Part shown: in pieces, positions 42,571-51,586 of the stretch
How positions within the stretch are numbered: position 1 is the stretch's first letter
Layout of the letters: each line of letters begins with the position of its first letter
Assembly: GCA_016212925.1 (NCBI GenBank)
Contig: JACRDF010000015.1
Location: 1-64,000, forward strand
Reading direction: 5' to 3'
Origin: Desulfomonile tiedjei
Lineage (GTDB): Bacteria; Desulfobacterota; Desulfomonilia; Desulfomonilales; Desulfomonilaceae
DNA: 64,000 nt
The notes under the pieces: model-generated
Seen by the model: only the letters and a program-made list of their open reading frames with translations
What the model was told of the DNA's origin: nothing
Databases searched by the model: none
Position numbers and translations under genes: made by a program

Positions 42571-42796
42571 CTATACTGGTTGCCAAAAGTAATGTCCGTT
42601 TGGCCACGAGATGATCAGTCTGGTTTTCAGACCGTATCGACGGGACCTACTTTGCCAGAGCGTTGTAACGCCCGTCGTTCCCGCGAAAGCGGGAACCCAG
42701 GAAATCCCGCGTGCCGCGGGACTGGATTCCTGCTTCCGCAGGAATGACGGAATGGGGTGCTGGCAAATCGGACAAAAATTGTGGCAACCACTATAG
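42571..42796. mobile_element. MITE-like element, copy 2
   Basis: The left end CTATACTGGTTGCCAAAAGT (42571 on) and the right end, reverse complement CTATAGTGGTTGCCACAATT (ending 42796), are imperfect terminal inverted repeats of about 36 bp; both continue TGTCCG-TT. The interior carries the smaller palindrome at 42672-42750. The total is about 226 bp with no coding capacity. Related ends occur at 13404-13616, and a single end (CTATACCAGTTGCCACAAG) at about 53200. Confidence 0.65.
42672..42750. repeat. ttcccgcgaaagcgggaa palindromic repeat
   Basis: CCGTCGTTCCCGCGAAAGCG at 42672 pairs with the end TTCCGCAGGAATGACGG at 42750; TTCCCGCGAAAGCGGGAA is itself a hairpin. It is the same family as the element inside the heparinase gene (3210-3284). 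Here it lies inside the MITE-like element. Confidence 0.8.
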
Positions 42797-42858
42797 TCGG
42801 TAGGGTTCAAGGGATCTGGAGCCCTAGTGCCTCAGGCCAACGCCCGCGCGCCTCACCT

Positions 42859-44523
42859 TCAGGCCTTCTTTCGTTGTGCAGGATGACCGGGATTCACTGG
42901 GAGGACGATGCGGAATCGAGCGCCCGACGGGCTTTCCTCAAGAGTAATGCTTCCGTGGTGAGCAACCGCGAGCGCCTGAACTATGGAAAGGCCCAGGCCG
43001 GTGCCGCCGGACTGCCTCGCTGTGGTGAAAAACGGAGTGAAGATCCTGTGCGCATCTGACGCCGACACTCCCGGGCCGTTATCCTGAACCGTGATTTCAA
43101 CCTGATCTTTCCCCGCATCTGTTTCGTGATGCGCTGAAACATGAACGTGAGCCGCCGGACTGCCATGCTGCCTGGCATTATCTACCAGGTTTGACAGGAT
43201 GGACTCCAACACCTCTGGTGCCATTGCCACAGGTGGCAGTTGTGGCGGCGAATTAAACGTCACGTTAAGACCGTCGCAGCAGAACCTGTGAGCAACCCGG
43301 TCGAAAACTTCAGGCACCGGGGCCTGTTCCGCGCCCGGTTGCACCACATCGGCTTTGGCGAGATCCAGGAGTCGTCCGACCAGCCTTGCCAAACGATCTG
43401 CGTCCTGTTCCAGTATATGGAGGAAGCGGTCGCGATCCTCGTGAGACATGTCCGCGAAGTGATCCTTGAGCAGCTCCACTGTCCCCCGAATAGAAGTGAG
43501 AGGGGTCTTGAACTCGTGAGACACGTTGGAGGCAAATGTGCGTATATAGTCCGCCCGCTTTTCCTGCGTGGCAGACATCTGAGCCAGTGCCTTCGATAAT
43601 TGGGCCACTTCGTGCGTGCCGGGGCTGCTCAGGGGAACCGTCACCACGGCCTTATGACTTAGAGTAACCTCTTCAGCTTGGCGAATGAGGGCTTTCACCG
43701 GCCTCGTGATCAGAAGAGTAGTCAGAGCGGTCACAGCGAATACCACCAGAAGAATGACCGCACCACCACCCACGAGATAAGATCTGTTGACATGGAGTGC
43801 CTGGGACAAGCCCAACGGAGTCCTCGACAACAATACCGCACCAACCAGCCTGTCGCGTTCGATAACTGGCATGGCCACAAAAACCCTCACTCCGCTGCGA
43901 CGACTGATCGACTCGACGGGAGGACTGGGCCCTTCGCCAACCCGAGCCCTGAGCACACTGACATGGCGTCCCGAAATCGCTCCTCGGAGTTCCTCCTGGC
44001 CCATCAATGATTTTCCCAGGTCCCCCCGCGTGGATGCCACCACCACACCTCGAAAATCAGTGACCCTGATTCCGCTGAGGGTGACTCTGTGCGCGGTCAA
44101 CAACACGGGCGTGAGCCGTTTCCCCACCAATTGAGCCACAGGGTCTGCGGGCGCTTCCGGTTCTCTGGCGTCGGGGGCTCGAGGATAGATACGGTCCTTG
44201 GCCATGTCCAGCAAGGCATCAATCGGCGTCCAGGGACCATCGGGGTCCTTCGGATCGGCCGGCTTTGGAGGGAGAGCGATGCCGTAGTTGGAGAGGCCGG
44301 AACTCACTACGCCCGCGGCTTCTCCTGAACTCAGGGACCTCAAGAGTTCCGTACGGTAAATGGATGCTACGAAAGCCCCCTGCGCGTTCAGTTCCGTTTC
44401 GGTGCGACGTATCAGTTCGCTTTCGTAGAGTCGCAGAACAGCGATTCCGCCGAGCGGCAAAAGGAATATGAGCAGATTGACTACGAACAAGACACTCGCA
44501 AGGCGGGGACGCCAACGCATCAT
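42859..44523 (-). CDS. Sensor histidine kinase, CreC-like
   Basis: A 554-residue inner-membrane kinase. TM1 is at about residues 10-30, and a periplasmic sensor of about 220 residues ends in GVRVFVAMPVIERDRLVGAVLLS. TM2 (YLVGGGAVILLVVFAVTALTTLLI) is followed by HAMP, the H-box with His336 (NVSHEFKTPLTSIRG) and an HATPase domain with N box NLVDNARQH, G1 DNGPGVS, F box FTPFFTT and G2 GTGLGLSIV. The ATG overlaps the stop of the response regulator gene, so they are one operon. The sensor layout and the adjacent creD genes suggest a CreC-like envelope sensor. The N-terminal half has long Pro/Asp-rich inserts compared with the 474-residue E. coli protein. Confidence 0.9.
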   Translation of the reverse strand: MMRWRPRLASVLFVVNLLIFLLPLGGIAVLRLYESELIRRTETELNAQGAFVASIYRTELLRSLSSGEAAGVVSSGLSNYGIALPPKPADPKDPDGPWTPIDALLDMAKDRIYPRAPDAREPEAPADPVAQLVGKRLTPVLLTAHRVTLSGIRVTDFRGVVVASTRGDLGKSLMGQEELRGAISGRHVSVLRARVGEGPSPPVESISRRSGVRVFVAMPVIERDRLVGAVLLSRTPLGLSQALHVNRSYLVGGGAVILLVVFAVTALTTLLITRPVKALIRQAEEVTLSHKAVVTVPLSSPGTHEVAQLSKALAQMSATQEKRADYIRTFASNVSHEFKTPLTSIRGTVELLKDHFADMSHEDRDRFLHILEQDADRLARLVGRLLDLAKADVVQPGAEQAPVPEVFDRVAHRFCCDGLNVTFNSPPQLPPVAMAPEVLESILSNLVDNARQHGSPAAHVHVSAHHETDAGKDQVEITVQDNGPGVSASDAHRIFTPFFTTARQSGGTGLGLSIVQALAVAHHGSITLEESPSGARFRIVLPVNPGHPAQRKKA

Positions 44524-45245
44524 TTGCCAGCTTTCACACAGGGCCCGAGACGGTAGCCCAGTCCGTGGACGGTTTCTATGGGGTCCGCTCCAGCCTGGGC
44601 GAATTTCCCGCGAACTCTGCGAACGTGGCTGTCAATGGTTCGGTCAGTCACTATATTGTCGTACGTGTACGCCGCGGAAATCAACTCGTCGCGCGTGAAC
44701 ACCTTGCCCGGATAGCTCAGGAGCGTACGGATTATGCCAAATTCCGTGACCGTGAGCACCACTGGTTTCCCGTCCCAGTGAGCCTCGAATCGGTCCAGGT
44801 CGAGTTCCAGGCTGCCATGAGACAGGATGTTTTTCGTACCCGGTTTCTCGTCAGAATCCGCGGACGGCTGAATGTTTTCAGCCCGTCTAAGAACCGCTTT
44901 CACTCGGGCCACAAGTTCCCTGGGACTGAAAGGCTTGGTGACATAATCGTCACCGCCCAATTCCAGACCAAGGATGCGATCCACTTCTTCGTCTCGCGAC
45001 GAGAGAAAAATGATCGGCGTCACGGACTGCAAGCGGATTTGGCGGCACACTTCAGTCCCATCCATCTCCGGCATGAGGATGTCCAGAACCACGAGATCGG
45101 GGCTCAAGGAGAGGAATCGCTCCACCGCTTCCCGGCCGTTGGAAGCTTGAGCTGTTCCGAAGCCCGCGCTTTCCAGCGCGAAACGGACCACTTCACGAAT
45201 GTGGGGATCATCGTCCGCGATGAGAATCAAACTGGGTTTGCTCAT
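44520..45245 (-). CDS. OmpR-family response regulator, CreB-like
   Basis: A 241-residue regulator with a receiver domain (DDD at 11-13, phospho-acceptor Asp55 in LVVLDILMPEMDG, Lys in VTKPFSPREL) and a C-terminal winged-helix DNA-binding domain (LTVTEFGIIRTLLSYPGKVFTRDELI ... VRRVRGKFAQAGADPIETVHGLGYRL). A Gln/Pro-rich linker of about 25 residues separates them. It is partnered with the overlapping histidine kinase gene downstream. The divergent creD-family genes are the obvious targets, although I find no E. coli-type TTCAC-N6-TTCAC site in the gap between them. Confidence 0.93.
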   Translation of the reverse strand: MSKPSLILIADDDPHIREVVRFALESAGFGTAQASNGREAVERFLSLSPDLVVLDILMPEMDGTEVCRQIRLQSVTPIIFLSSRDEEVDRILGLELGGDDYVTKPFSPRELVARVKAVLRRAENIQPSADSDEKPGTKNILSHGSLELDLDRFEAHWDGKPVVLTVTEFGIIRTLLSYPGKVFTRDELISAAYTYDNIVTDRTIDSHVRRVRGKFAQAGADPIETVHGLGYRLGPCVKAGK

Positions 45246-45764
45246 ACAAAGTTCCGTTCAACGGTGCTGGGACATTCCTTGGGTGAGTCGACTTCTTTTC
45301 ACTATATTACCCTGCGCGGGCGTGGAACAACAATCGTTTCCTGCATTGATTGTTTCGGCGGGGACGAATCACCCGGAAGAGCAACCTCCGCGTTCCGCAC
45401 GGAGCCATTCCAGACGTTGCTGCGTAAGGACACGGCATGAAGGCTGTCTCAAAAGTACCCTACGACCTCCAATGGTGGGACGACGGCCTGTAGGGGCGGG
45501 GTTTATCCCCGCCCGTCCTGTGAGGCCCGGTATAGCGGGCGGGGATAAACCCCGCCCCTACATCTCCGCGCTCTCTGCGTCCGCTGCGGTGAACTGCTTT
45601 TCCGCCGATGGCTGCTCACTCCTTTCTTGCACCAAATTTGCACAAAATTTCCACGAACTCTCCATATCCTTGTCATCACCGTTGCACATTCGGGTGGCAT
45701 GTTCACCACAGGAAGAGCCTCGATAGCGGCTGCCGCTGAGGTAATATCAAACAGGGGGTGCATC
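45246..45764. other. Divergent region between the two-component and CreD-like genes
   Basis: 519 bp containing the TGTAGGGGCG repeat (45489-45562), a 'tctctgcggtgaac' repeat fragment near 45566-45595 and presumably both promoters. Single TTCAC motifs occur but no TTCAC-N6-TTCAC pair. No gene is supported. Confidence 0.5.
45489..45562. repeat. TGTAGGGGCG palindromic repeat
   Basis: TGTAGGGGCGGGGTTTATCC at 45489 pairs with GGATAAACCCCGCCCCTACA ending at 45562; 20 bp match exactly. It has the longest arms of the family in this window. Confidence 0.85.
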
Positions 45765-46973
45765 ATGATGAAGAGAATTTATGCAATCGTTTTCATTTAT
45801 CTTTGTACGGCTGCGACCTGGATTGCTCTGGGCACTACGGTTGACAAGCGCACTGAGGATTACGACAAGAAGCTCCGCGGGGCTGTCGGAGAACTCTGGG
45901 GTACGAAGCTAAAGCAAGAGGCGCCGGCGATCTGCACCAATGATAGTAGGAGCCGGCCCTATCTTCAGGCAAGCAACCTTGATGTCGACCTGAGCTTCGA
46001 ACCTCGACAGAAAGGATTGCTCTGGTATTCAACCTATCGTGTGAAATTCGGAGGGAGATATCAAGTGATCAACCCGACGGAATCGCCCATATCGGTCACC
46101 TTCAAATTTGAACTCCCCTCCCAAAAAGCCATTTACGACGATGTCAGATTGCTTGTGGGCGGGCAGGCAATTCCGGACCTTCCCATCCAAAATGGCAAAT
46201 TGACTAGAGAACTATCGTTGGCGCCGGGGCAGACGGAGTCCGTTGAGGTCGGCTATGTGACAAGCGGAATGGATGAATGGTGGTACGATTTCGGTTCCAG
46301 CGTTAATCAGATCAAGAACTTCTCGCTGACCATGAATACTGACTTCGCTCAAGTCGATTTCCCCGAAAACAGCATTTCACCTACCAGTAAAAAGAAGACC
46401 GACAAGGGGTGGCAACTTCAGTGGACGTACACGAACCTTTTGAGCAGCGTCAAGATAGGCATGGAGATGCCGCACAAGCTGAACCCCGGACCGTGGGTAA
46501 GCCAGGTGAGTTTCGCGGCTCCGATCTCTCTTTTTCTCTTCTTTTTCGTCCTTTTTCTCATATCTACGGTTAAGCAAGTCAGAATTCATCCGATAAACTA
46601 TTTCTTTATCGGAGCGTCCTTCTTCAGCTTTCACCTGCTGTTGGCATATCTGGTAGACCACATTTCCATCCACGCTGCCTTCGTCATCGCTTCGGTCGTT
46701 TCTGTGGCCCTAGTAATTTCTTACATGCGCCTTGTCGTCGGGAAACGATTTGCCTTTCTCGAGGTCGGAATCTCCCAATTCGTGTTTCTGGTGCTTTTCT
46801 CGTACAGCTTCTTCTTCAAGGGATATACCGGGTTGGCAATAACAGTCCTCTGCATTGCCACTCTGTTCCTGATAATGCAAATCACGGCCCGCCTTGATTG
46901 GGATGCTTTATTCAGCAAGGAGAGCCCACCCTCCCCACGAGACAATCCTGGCGACGCGCAGCCGGCCTTATAG
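45765..46973 (+). CDS. CreD-family inner-membrane protein, divergent copy
   Basis: About 402 residues from ATG 45765 (an AGGGGGTG sits 5 bp upstream; the second ATG at 45768 is equally possible). An N-terminal helix (IYAIVFIYLCTAATWIALG) is followed by a periplasmic beta-rich domain of about 230 residues and five or six C-terminal helices (SLFLFFFVLFLISTVKQVRIHPINYFFIGASFFSFHLLLAYLVDHIS...). The C-terminal block aligns by eye with the neighbouring CreD protein (KxxRIHxxxYxxxGxxxxxFxLLLxxLxxHI), while the N-terminal half is different and lacks the usual CreD opening. It is therefore a diverged or reshaped CreD paralogue, probably controlled by the divergent two-component system. Confidence 0.7.
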   Translation: MMKRIYAIVFIYLCTAATWIALGTTVDKRTEDYDKKLRGAVGELWGTKLKQEAPAICTNDSRSRPYLQASNLDVDLSFEPRQKGLLWYSTYRVKFGGRYQVINPTESPISVTFKFELPSQKAIYDDVRLLVGGQAIPDLPIQNGKLTRELSLAPGQTESVEVGYVTSGMDEWWYDFGSSVNQIKNFSLTMNTDFAQVDFPENSISPTSKKKTDKGWQLQWTYTNLLSSVKIGMEMPHKLNPGPWVSQVSFAAPISLFLFFFVLFLISTVKQVRIHPINYFFIGASFFSFHLLLAYLVDHISIHAAFVIASVVSVALVISYMRLVVGKRFAFLEVGISQFVFLVLFSYSFFFKGYTGLAITVLCIATLFLIMQITARLDWDALFSKESPPSPRDNPGDAQPAL

Positions 46974-47180
46974 GAAGCTATGGGCTGCCGGAATGCGCCT
47001 CAATCTGAAAGTCTCTGACCAAACTTCAGGGCGTAATACGAGGAATCCAGCCGAAACACACCATTATTAAACAGAGGCGTTGCCGGCCGAAGACAGTGTA
47101 CGAGGAGTGAGCGCCTCCCACATGGAACAAAAATCTCCGGATTCGGCACCGTCTCGCGGGTCCAAGAAAGGAAGCTAGGT

Positions 47181-48521
47181 ATGGAAAATCGTCGAGGCAT
47201 CAACTTCTTGGCGTCTCTCAAGAAGTCCCCTTTTGCGCGAATTCTGTTGCTGGGATTCTTGGTGTTGTTGCTGCACGTACCGGCCGCGATGATCAAGGAT
47301 GTGATACGGGAGCGCCAGTCCACGCGGCACGAGGCGGTGGAAGAAGTGACGGGCAAATGGGGGCGAAGCCAGATCGTCGTCGGTCCCTCAATTACGGTCC
47401 CATTCGTAAGGAAATGGACAGAGCAAACTAAGACGGGCGAGACCAAGACCCGTTCCGAGATTAGATACGCCACTTTCCTGCCCGAAAGTCTGCACTGGTC
47501 GGGAAAACTGGACAGCGAAGTAAGGTACCGCGGGATTTTCAAAGTTCCCATATACCGCATGGCTCTGACGTGTACCGGCCAGTTCGCTCGGCCTGACTTG
47601 TCACAATGGAAAGTGGCGTCACAGGACATCCTGTGGGACCGTGCCTATCTGTCGACACGCGTCTCGGACGTGCGAGCTATCGCGAACAAGGCAATCCTGA
47701 ACTGGAATGACAAGAAAATGGAGTTCCTGCCCGGCGCAGGTGAAGCCAGCCCGCAAAATCCGGGAATTCACGCGGATTTGACAGGCCTATTGCGTGCAGA
47801 TAGCCTTAAGTTCTCTTTCACTCTTAATCTCAATGGGAGTGAGAAAGCGCTCTTTGCACCTTTCGGAAAGGAAACGCGGGTGGATTTGGAGTCAAACTGG
47901 AGCGATCCTAGCTTTCAAGGGTCCTGGCTCCCTTCACAACGCACGGTTAATCAACAAGGCTTCAAGGCAAATTGGACCATCCCCTTTCTGGGAAGAAACT
48001 ACCCCCAGAAATGGACCTCCGCGGAACCTATGGACAAGGCCATTACGGCTTCCCTGTTTGGCGTCAGTCTGATATCACCTGTGGACCATTACCGAATGGC
48101 CGAACGAAGCACCAAGTACATGACGCTCTTCCTTTCTCTCACCTTCATCACTCTCTGGCTTTTTGAAGTACTCGCCAAGATCCGTATCCACGCGGTCCAG
48201 TATCTTCTTGTCGGCGCGGGCATGTGTCTGTTCTACCTCCTGGAACTATCTCTGGCTGAACACATCGGATTTACCGTGGCCTACGCTATTGCGAGCTTTG
48301 CGATTGTTGCGCTTACTTTCTCCTACTGTATTGCTGTGTTGAAGAGGGCATCGCGGGCCATCATTGTTGGAACCGTGGTGACCATTTTGTACAGCTACCT
48401 GTATGTGCTACTGAGAGACCAGGACTATGCCTTGCTGGTAGGTTCAGCCGGATTGTTCGTGGTTTTGGCCGTCATCATGTTCATGACAAGAAAGGTGGAC
48501 TGGTATGCCTCTCAGGAATAA
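47181..48521 (+). CDS. creD: Cell-envelope integrity protein CreD
   Basis: A 446-residue inner-membrane protein of the CreD family. It begins with a TM helix (ILLLGFLVLLLHVPAAMI), then IRERQSTRHEAVEEVTGKWGRSQIVVGPSITVPF, a hallmark of the family. A large periplasmic beta-domain (GIFKVPIYRMALTCTGQF; GVSLISPVDHYRMAERSTKYM) follows, and about six C-terminal helices end in ALLVGSAGLFVVLAVIMFMTRKVDWY. In E. coli creD is the main CreBC target, linked to envelope stability and beta-lactam/colicin tolerance. GGAAG precedes the ATG. The gene follows a CreD-like paralogue by about 200 bp and precedes a GH3 glycosidase gene. Confidence 0.92.
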   Translation: MENRRGINFLASLKKSPFARILLLGFLVLLLHVPAAMIKDVIRERQSTRHEAVEEVTGKWGRSQIVVGPSITVPFVRKWTEQTKTGETKTRSEIRYATFLPESLHWSGKLDSEVRYRGIFKVPIYRMALTCTGQFARPDLSQWKVASQDILWDRAYLSTRVSDVRAIANKAILNWNDKKMEFLPGAGEASPQNPGIHADLTGLLRADSLKFSFTLNLNGSEKALFAPFGKETRVDLESNWSDPSFQGSWLPSQRTVNQQGFKANWTIPFLGRNYPQKWTSAEPMDKAITASLFGVSLISPVDHYRMAERSTKYMTLFLSLTFITLWLFEVLAKIRIHAVQYLLVGAGMCLFYLLELSLAEHIGFTVAYAIASFAIVALTFSYCIAVLKRASRAIIVGTVVTILYSYLYVLLRDQDYALLVGSAGLFVVLAVIMFMTRKVDWYASQE

Positions 48522-48601
48522 TCCTATCCGGGGATGGTGGGATAGCACTTGAATTCAGACGCGACACGACGACTCCGCGACGCGGGTTTAAGGTATGACC
48601 G

Positions 48602-49927
48602 ATGAGACTCTCATTTGCTGTTTTGAAACTTCTAATAGCCCTGGCGCTGCTCCCTGTCGCTTTGGACTGGAGATCTCCCCTCCTGGTGGATGTCCGCGTG
48701 TGGGCGCTGGCGGGATTGATCGCCTCAACGTTACTTCTGATCCTTGCCGAAATCTGGGCGCTACGATCTTCCCGCCCTGAGCAGCGGGCGGTTAGGGCAA
48801 TCAATGTCCTGGGGCTGCTCGTAGCTTCAGTGGCCTTGGGTAGCACTCTGTATCTGGAAGCCCGCTTCAACTGGGCTCGATACCAGGTCCTGCATGCAGA
48901 GCCCAACCAACTGGAAAAGTTGGGGCGCCATGTGATTGTGGGTTACCGCAGCCTCGGGGAAGTTCGTGAGCTGGTCAGGCTCCGCGCTGTCGCGGGCATC
49001 TTCCTTTCGGGTCACAACGTTCGCGGCAAGAGCGCTGGCGAGATCCGGAAACAAATCCAATCGCTCCAGCGAATACGGAAGGAGCAAGGTCTGCCGCGTC
49101 TGTGGATCGCCACAGACCAGGAAGGCGGTATTGTCTCGCGGTTGTCCCCGCCGCTGAGTAGCATGCCCGCGCTATCCGAGATCGTGGAAGGCGCTTCGGA
49201 CACGGCTCAGCGTGAGGAAGCTGTCAGGCGATTCGCGGGCACACAGGGACGCGAACTCGCGGACGTTGGGGTGAACCTGAATTTCGCTCCGGTGGTGGAT
49301 TTGAACCATGAGCTTAACAATCCTGACGACAAGTACACACGCATTTCTCAACGCGCCATATCGAGCGATCCTGCTGTGGTGACGCGGGTAGCCGCGTGGT
49401 ACTGTGCCGCCCTTGAGGAGGCCGGCGTGCGCTGCACCCTAAAGCACTTTCCCGGCCTGGGCAGGGTGTTGGAAGACACCCACCTGAACCATGCAAACCT
49501 GAGAGCCTCCCCTGCGGAACTAAGTACAACGGACTGGGTGCCGTTCCGTACGCTGATGAATCAGACCGGGGCCTTCACCATGCTCGGCCATGTAAGGTTG
49601 ACAGCGGTAGACAGTGATCTTCCGGCTTCCATCTCGCAGCGGGTAATCACGGGCATCCTACGCGAGGCTTGGAAGCATGACGGGGTGTTGATTACCGACG
49701 ACTTCGGCATGCGTGCCATTTATCACAGCAGCGCAGGTATCCAAAACGGAAGCATTGAAGCTCTAAATGCAGGCGTCGACTTGGTCCTGATAAGTTGGGA
49801 CCCCGATCAATACTACTTTGTGATGTACGCTCTGCTGAAAGCCGACCAGCAAGGGAGACTGAACCGGGAGGTTTTGGGTTTGAGCGATCAACGGCTGGCC
49901 AAGGCGATCCAGACCATTCGACAATGA
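48602..49927 (+). CDS. Membrane-anchored family 3 glycosidase (NagZ-like)
   Basis: 441 residues. Three hydrophobic helices occupy about residues 4-85 and are followed by a GH3 domain that should face the periplasm. Motifs are WIATDQEGGIVSRL, LNFAPVVDL, KHFPGLGRVLEDTHLNHANL (NagZ: KHFPGHG...D-x-H), FTMLGHVRL and VLITDDFGMRAI with the nucleophile Asp. The His of the KHFPGHG loop is Leu, but the Asp-Thr-His that follows (EDTH) keeps the catalytic His. The enzyme may remove beta-linked GlcNAc from muropeptides or from the polysaccharide. Its position directly after creD, in the same direction, suggests a cell-wall stress role, which is inference. Confidence 0.82.
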   Translation: MRLSFAVLKLLIALALLPVALDWRSPLLVDVRVWALAGLIASTLLLILAEIWALRSSRPEQRAVRAINVLGLLVASVALGSTLYLEARFNWARYQVLHAEPNQLEKLGRHVIVGYRSLGEVRELVRLRAVAGIFLSGHNVRGKSAGEIRKQIQSLQRIRKEQGLPRLWIATDQEGGIVSRLSPPLSSMPALSEIVEGASDTAQREEAVRRFAGTQGRELADVGVNLNFAPVVDLNHELNNPDDKYTRISQRAISSDPAVVTRVAAWYCAALEEAGVRCTLKHFPGLGRVLEDTHLNHANLRASPAELSTTDWVPFRTLMNQTGAFTMLGHVRLTAVDSDLPASISQRVITGILREAWKHDGVLITDDFGMRAIYHSSAGIQNGSIEALNAGVDLVLISWDPDQYYFVMYALLKADQQGRLNREVLGLSDQRLAKAIQTIRQ

Positions 49928-50311
<384 letters not shown>

Positions 50312-51433
50312 ATGTTATCCCGCGACGATATCATAAAGAAGGCCCATGAGTTGGACTTCGAAGACATAGGTTTCACCAGTGCGGAACCCTTTGAATCGCA
50401 AAGGGAAATACTAAAGGAACGCGAGGCCGAGTACGCTTGGACCAAAGCGGGCGGCCTCGATCTCATGGCCGGAACTGATCCCAAGAACGTGCTGCCGGAG
50501 GCGCGGACCATCATAGTGCTCATGGAGGTGTACTTTCGCAAGGCGTACCCTCGAAACATGGAGGCTTTTTTCGGCCGGTGTTATCTGGACGACGATCGAA
50601 TTACCAAGGACGGACTGGCCGTGCGCGTCAAAGCTTTCCGCTCTTTTTTACGCGAGCACGGCATTAACGCCAAAATACCCTTTCACATTCCGCACCGCTT
50701 GGCCGCGGCGCGAGCCGGCATGGGCACGTTCGGGAAGAACTGCCTGTTCTATTCCAATGCGGTGGCGCGACAAGGCTCCTGGGTCTTGCCTATCGCTGTG
50801 GTGGTGGACGCAGAGTTTGAGCCCGGCCAGCCGACTCTGGAGGTGGGCTGTCCCGACTGGTGCAAGAGTTCGTGCATCGTGTCGTGTCCTACGGGCGCTC
50901 TTAAGGGGCCTCGCAAGATCGACCCTCGGCGCTGCATATCTTATCTCACCTACTTCGGCTCAGGCCTCACCCCGCGCGAGTTCAGGGAACCGATGGGATT
51001 GTACGTTTACGGCTGCGACCGCTGCCAAAACGTGTGCCCGCGGAATGCCCCGTGGCTTGCCGCGGATCTTGTGGAGAATGAACGAGTCACCAATAAAAGC
51101 TCCGCGTTCCAACTGGAAAAGCTGCTTCACATGGACCCGCCTTATTTCGAGCAGCGCATCTGGCCGCATATGTTCTATATGCCTTCGAGCGATATCTGGC
51201 GCTGGAAGATGAACGTGGCCCGGTCCATGGGCAATACGCGGGACACGAAGTACGTGCCGGAGCTGGCCCGCGCGTTTGAAGAGAATGATGACGAGAGGGT
51301 GCGAGCCATGTGTGCCTGGGCAATAGGCCGGATCGGTGGCCCCGCGGCCCGCAGCGTCCTGGAATCCATCCGGCCGCGAAGCGAGGGCGTGGTAGCAGAG
51401 GAAGTCGACTATGCCCTTGAAATGTGCAAGTAG
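50312..51433 (+). CDS. QueG-like double-[4Fe-4S] protein with HEAT-type tail
   Basis: 373 residues from ATG 50312 (CGGAG 7 bp upstream). It resembles epoxyqueuosine reductase (QueG): an N-terminal QueG-type domain with LPEARTIIVLMEVYF, AARAGMGTFGKNCLFYS, then two Fe-S motifs (CPDWCKSSCIVSCPTGAL; YGCDRCQNVCPRNAP) and RRCISYLTYFG. The C-terminal 70 residues look like a HEAT repeat (DTKYVPELARAFEENDDERVRAMCAWAIGRIGG), also seen in QueG. Differences are the lack of a clear YHxxxDxxP loop and an N-terminus starting DIIKKAHELDFEDIGFTSAEPFE. It could be QueG, which makes queuosine, or a paralogue of the family reducing another substrate; adenosylcobalamin dependence is expected from the family only. 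Confidence 0.75.
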   Translation: MLSRDDIIKKAHELDFEDIGFTSAEPFESQREILKEREAEYAWTKAGGLDLMAGTDPKNVLPEARTIIVLMEVYFRKAYPRNMEAFFGRCYLDDDRITKDGLAVRVKAFRSFLREHGINAKIPFHIPHRLAAARAGMGTFGKNCLFYSNAVARQGSWVLPIAVVVDAEFEPGQPTLEVGCPDWCKSSCIVSCPTGALKGPRKIDPRRCISYLTYFGSGLTPREFREPMGLYVYGCDRCQNVCPRNAPWLAADLVENERVTNKSSAFQLEKLLHMDPPYFEQRIWPHMFYMPSSDIWRWKMNVARSMGNTRDTKYVPELARAFEENDDERVRAMCAWAIGRIGGPAARSVLESIRPRSEGVVAEEVDYALEMCK

Positions 51434-51506
51434 TGCCAATCCATTATCACCCAGGTGACATTCACAGGCAATGAATGGCGGAACGGAGGTCCCCCTGCCC
51501 GAGACA

Positions 51507-51525
51507 GACAGGCAAGATGCCTGTC
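51507..51525. repeat. GACAGGCA palindrome
   Basis: GACAGGCA (51507-51514), AGA, TGCCTGTC (51518-51525) is a perfect inverted repeat in the leader of the tag gene. It could terminate the preceding gene or simply be another small repeat copy. Confidence 0.6.
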
Positions 51526-51586
51526 CCACCAAGAACAAGGGATACTGCATGCCACGCGGTTCAAAGCCGACGGGAATGGGGGACAT

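Noticed and set aside
45246-45764. CreB-type direct repeats (TTCAC-N6-TTCAC) upstream of the CreD-like gene
   Set aside because: Only isolated TTCAC motifs are present; the spacing does not fit the E. coli site.
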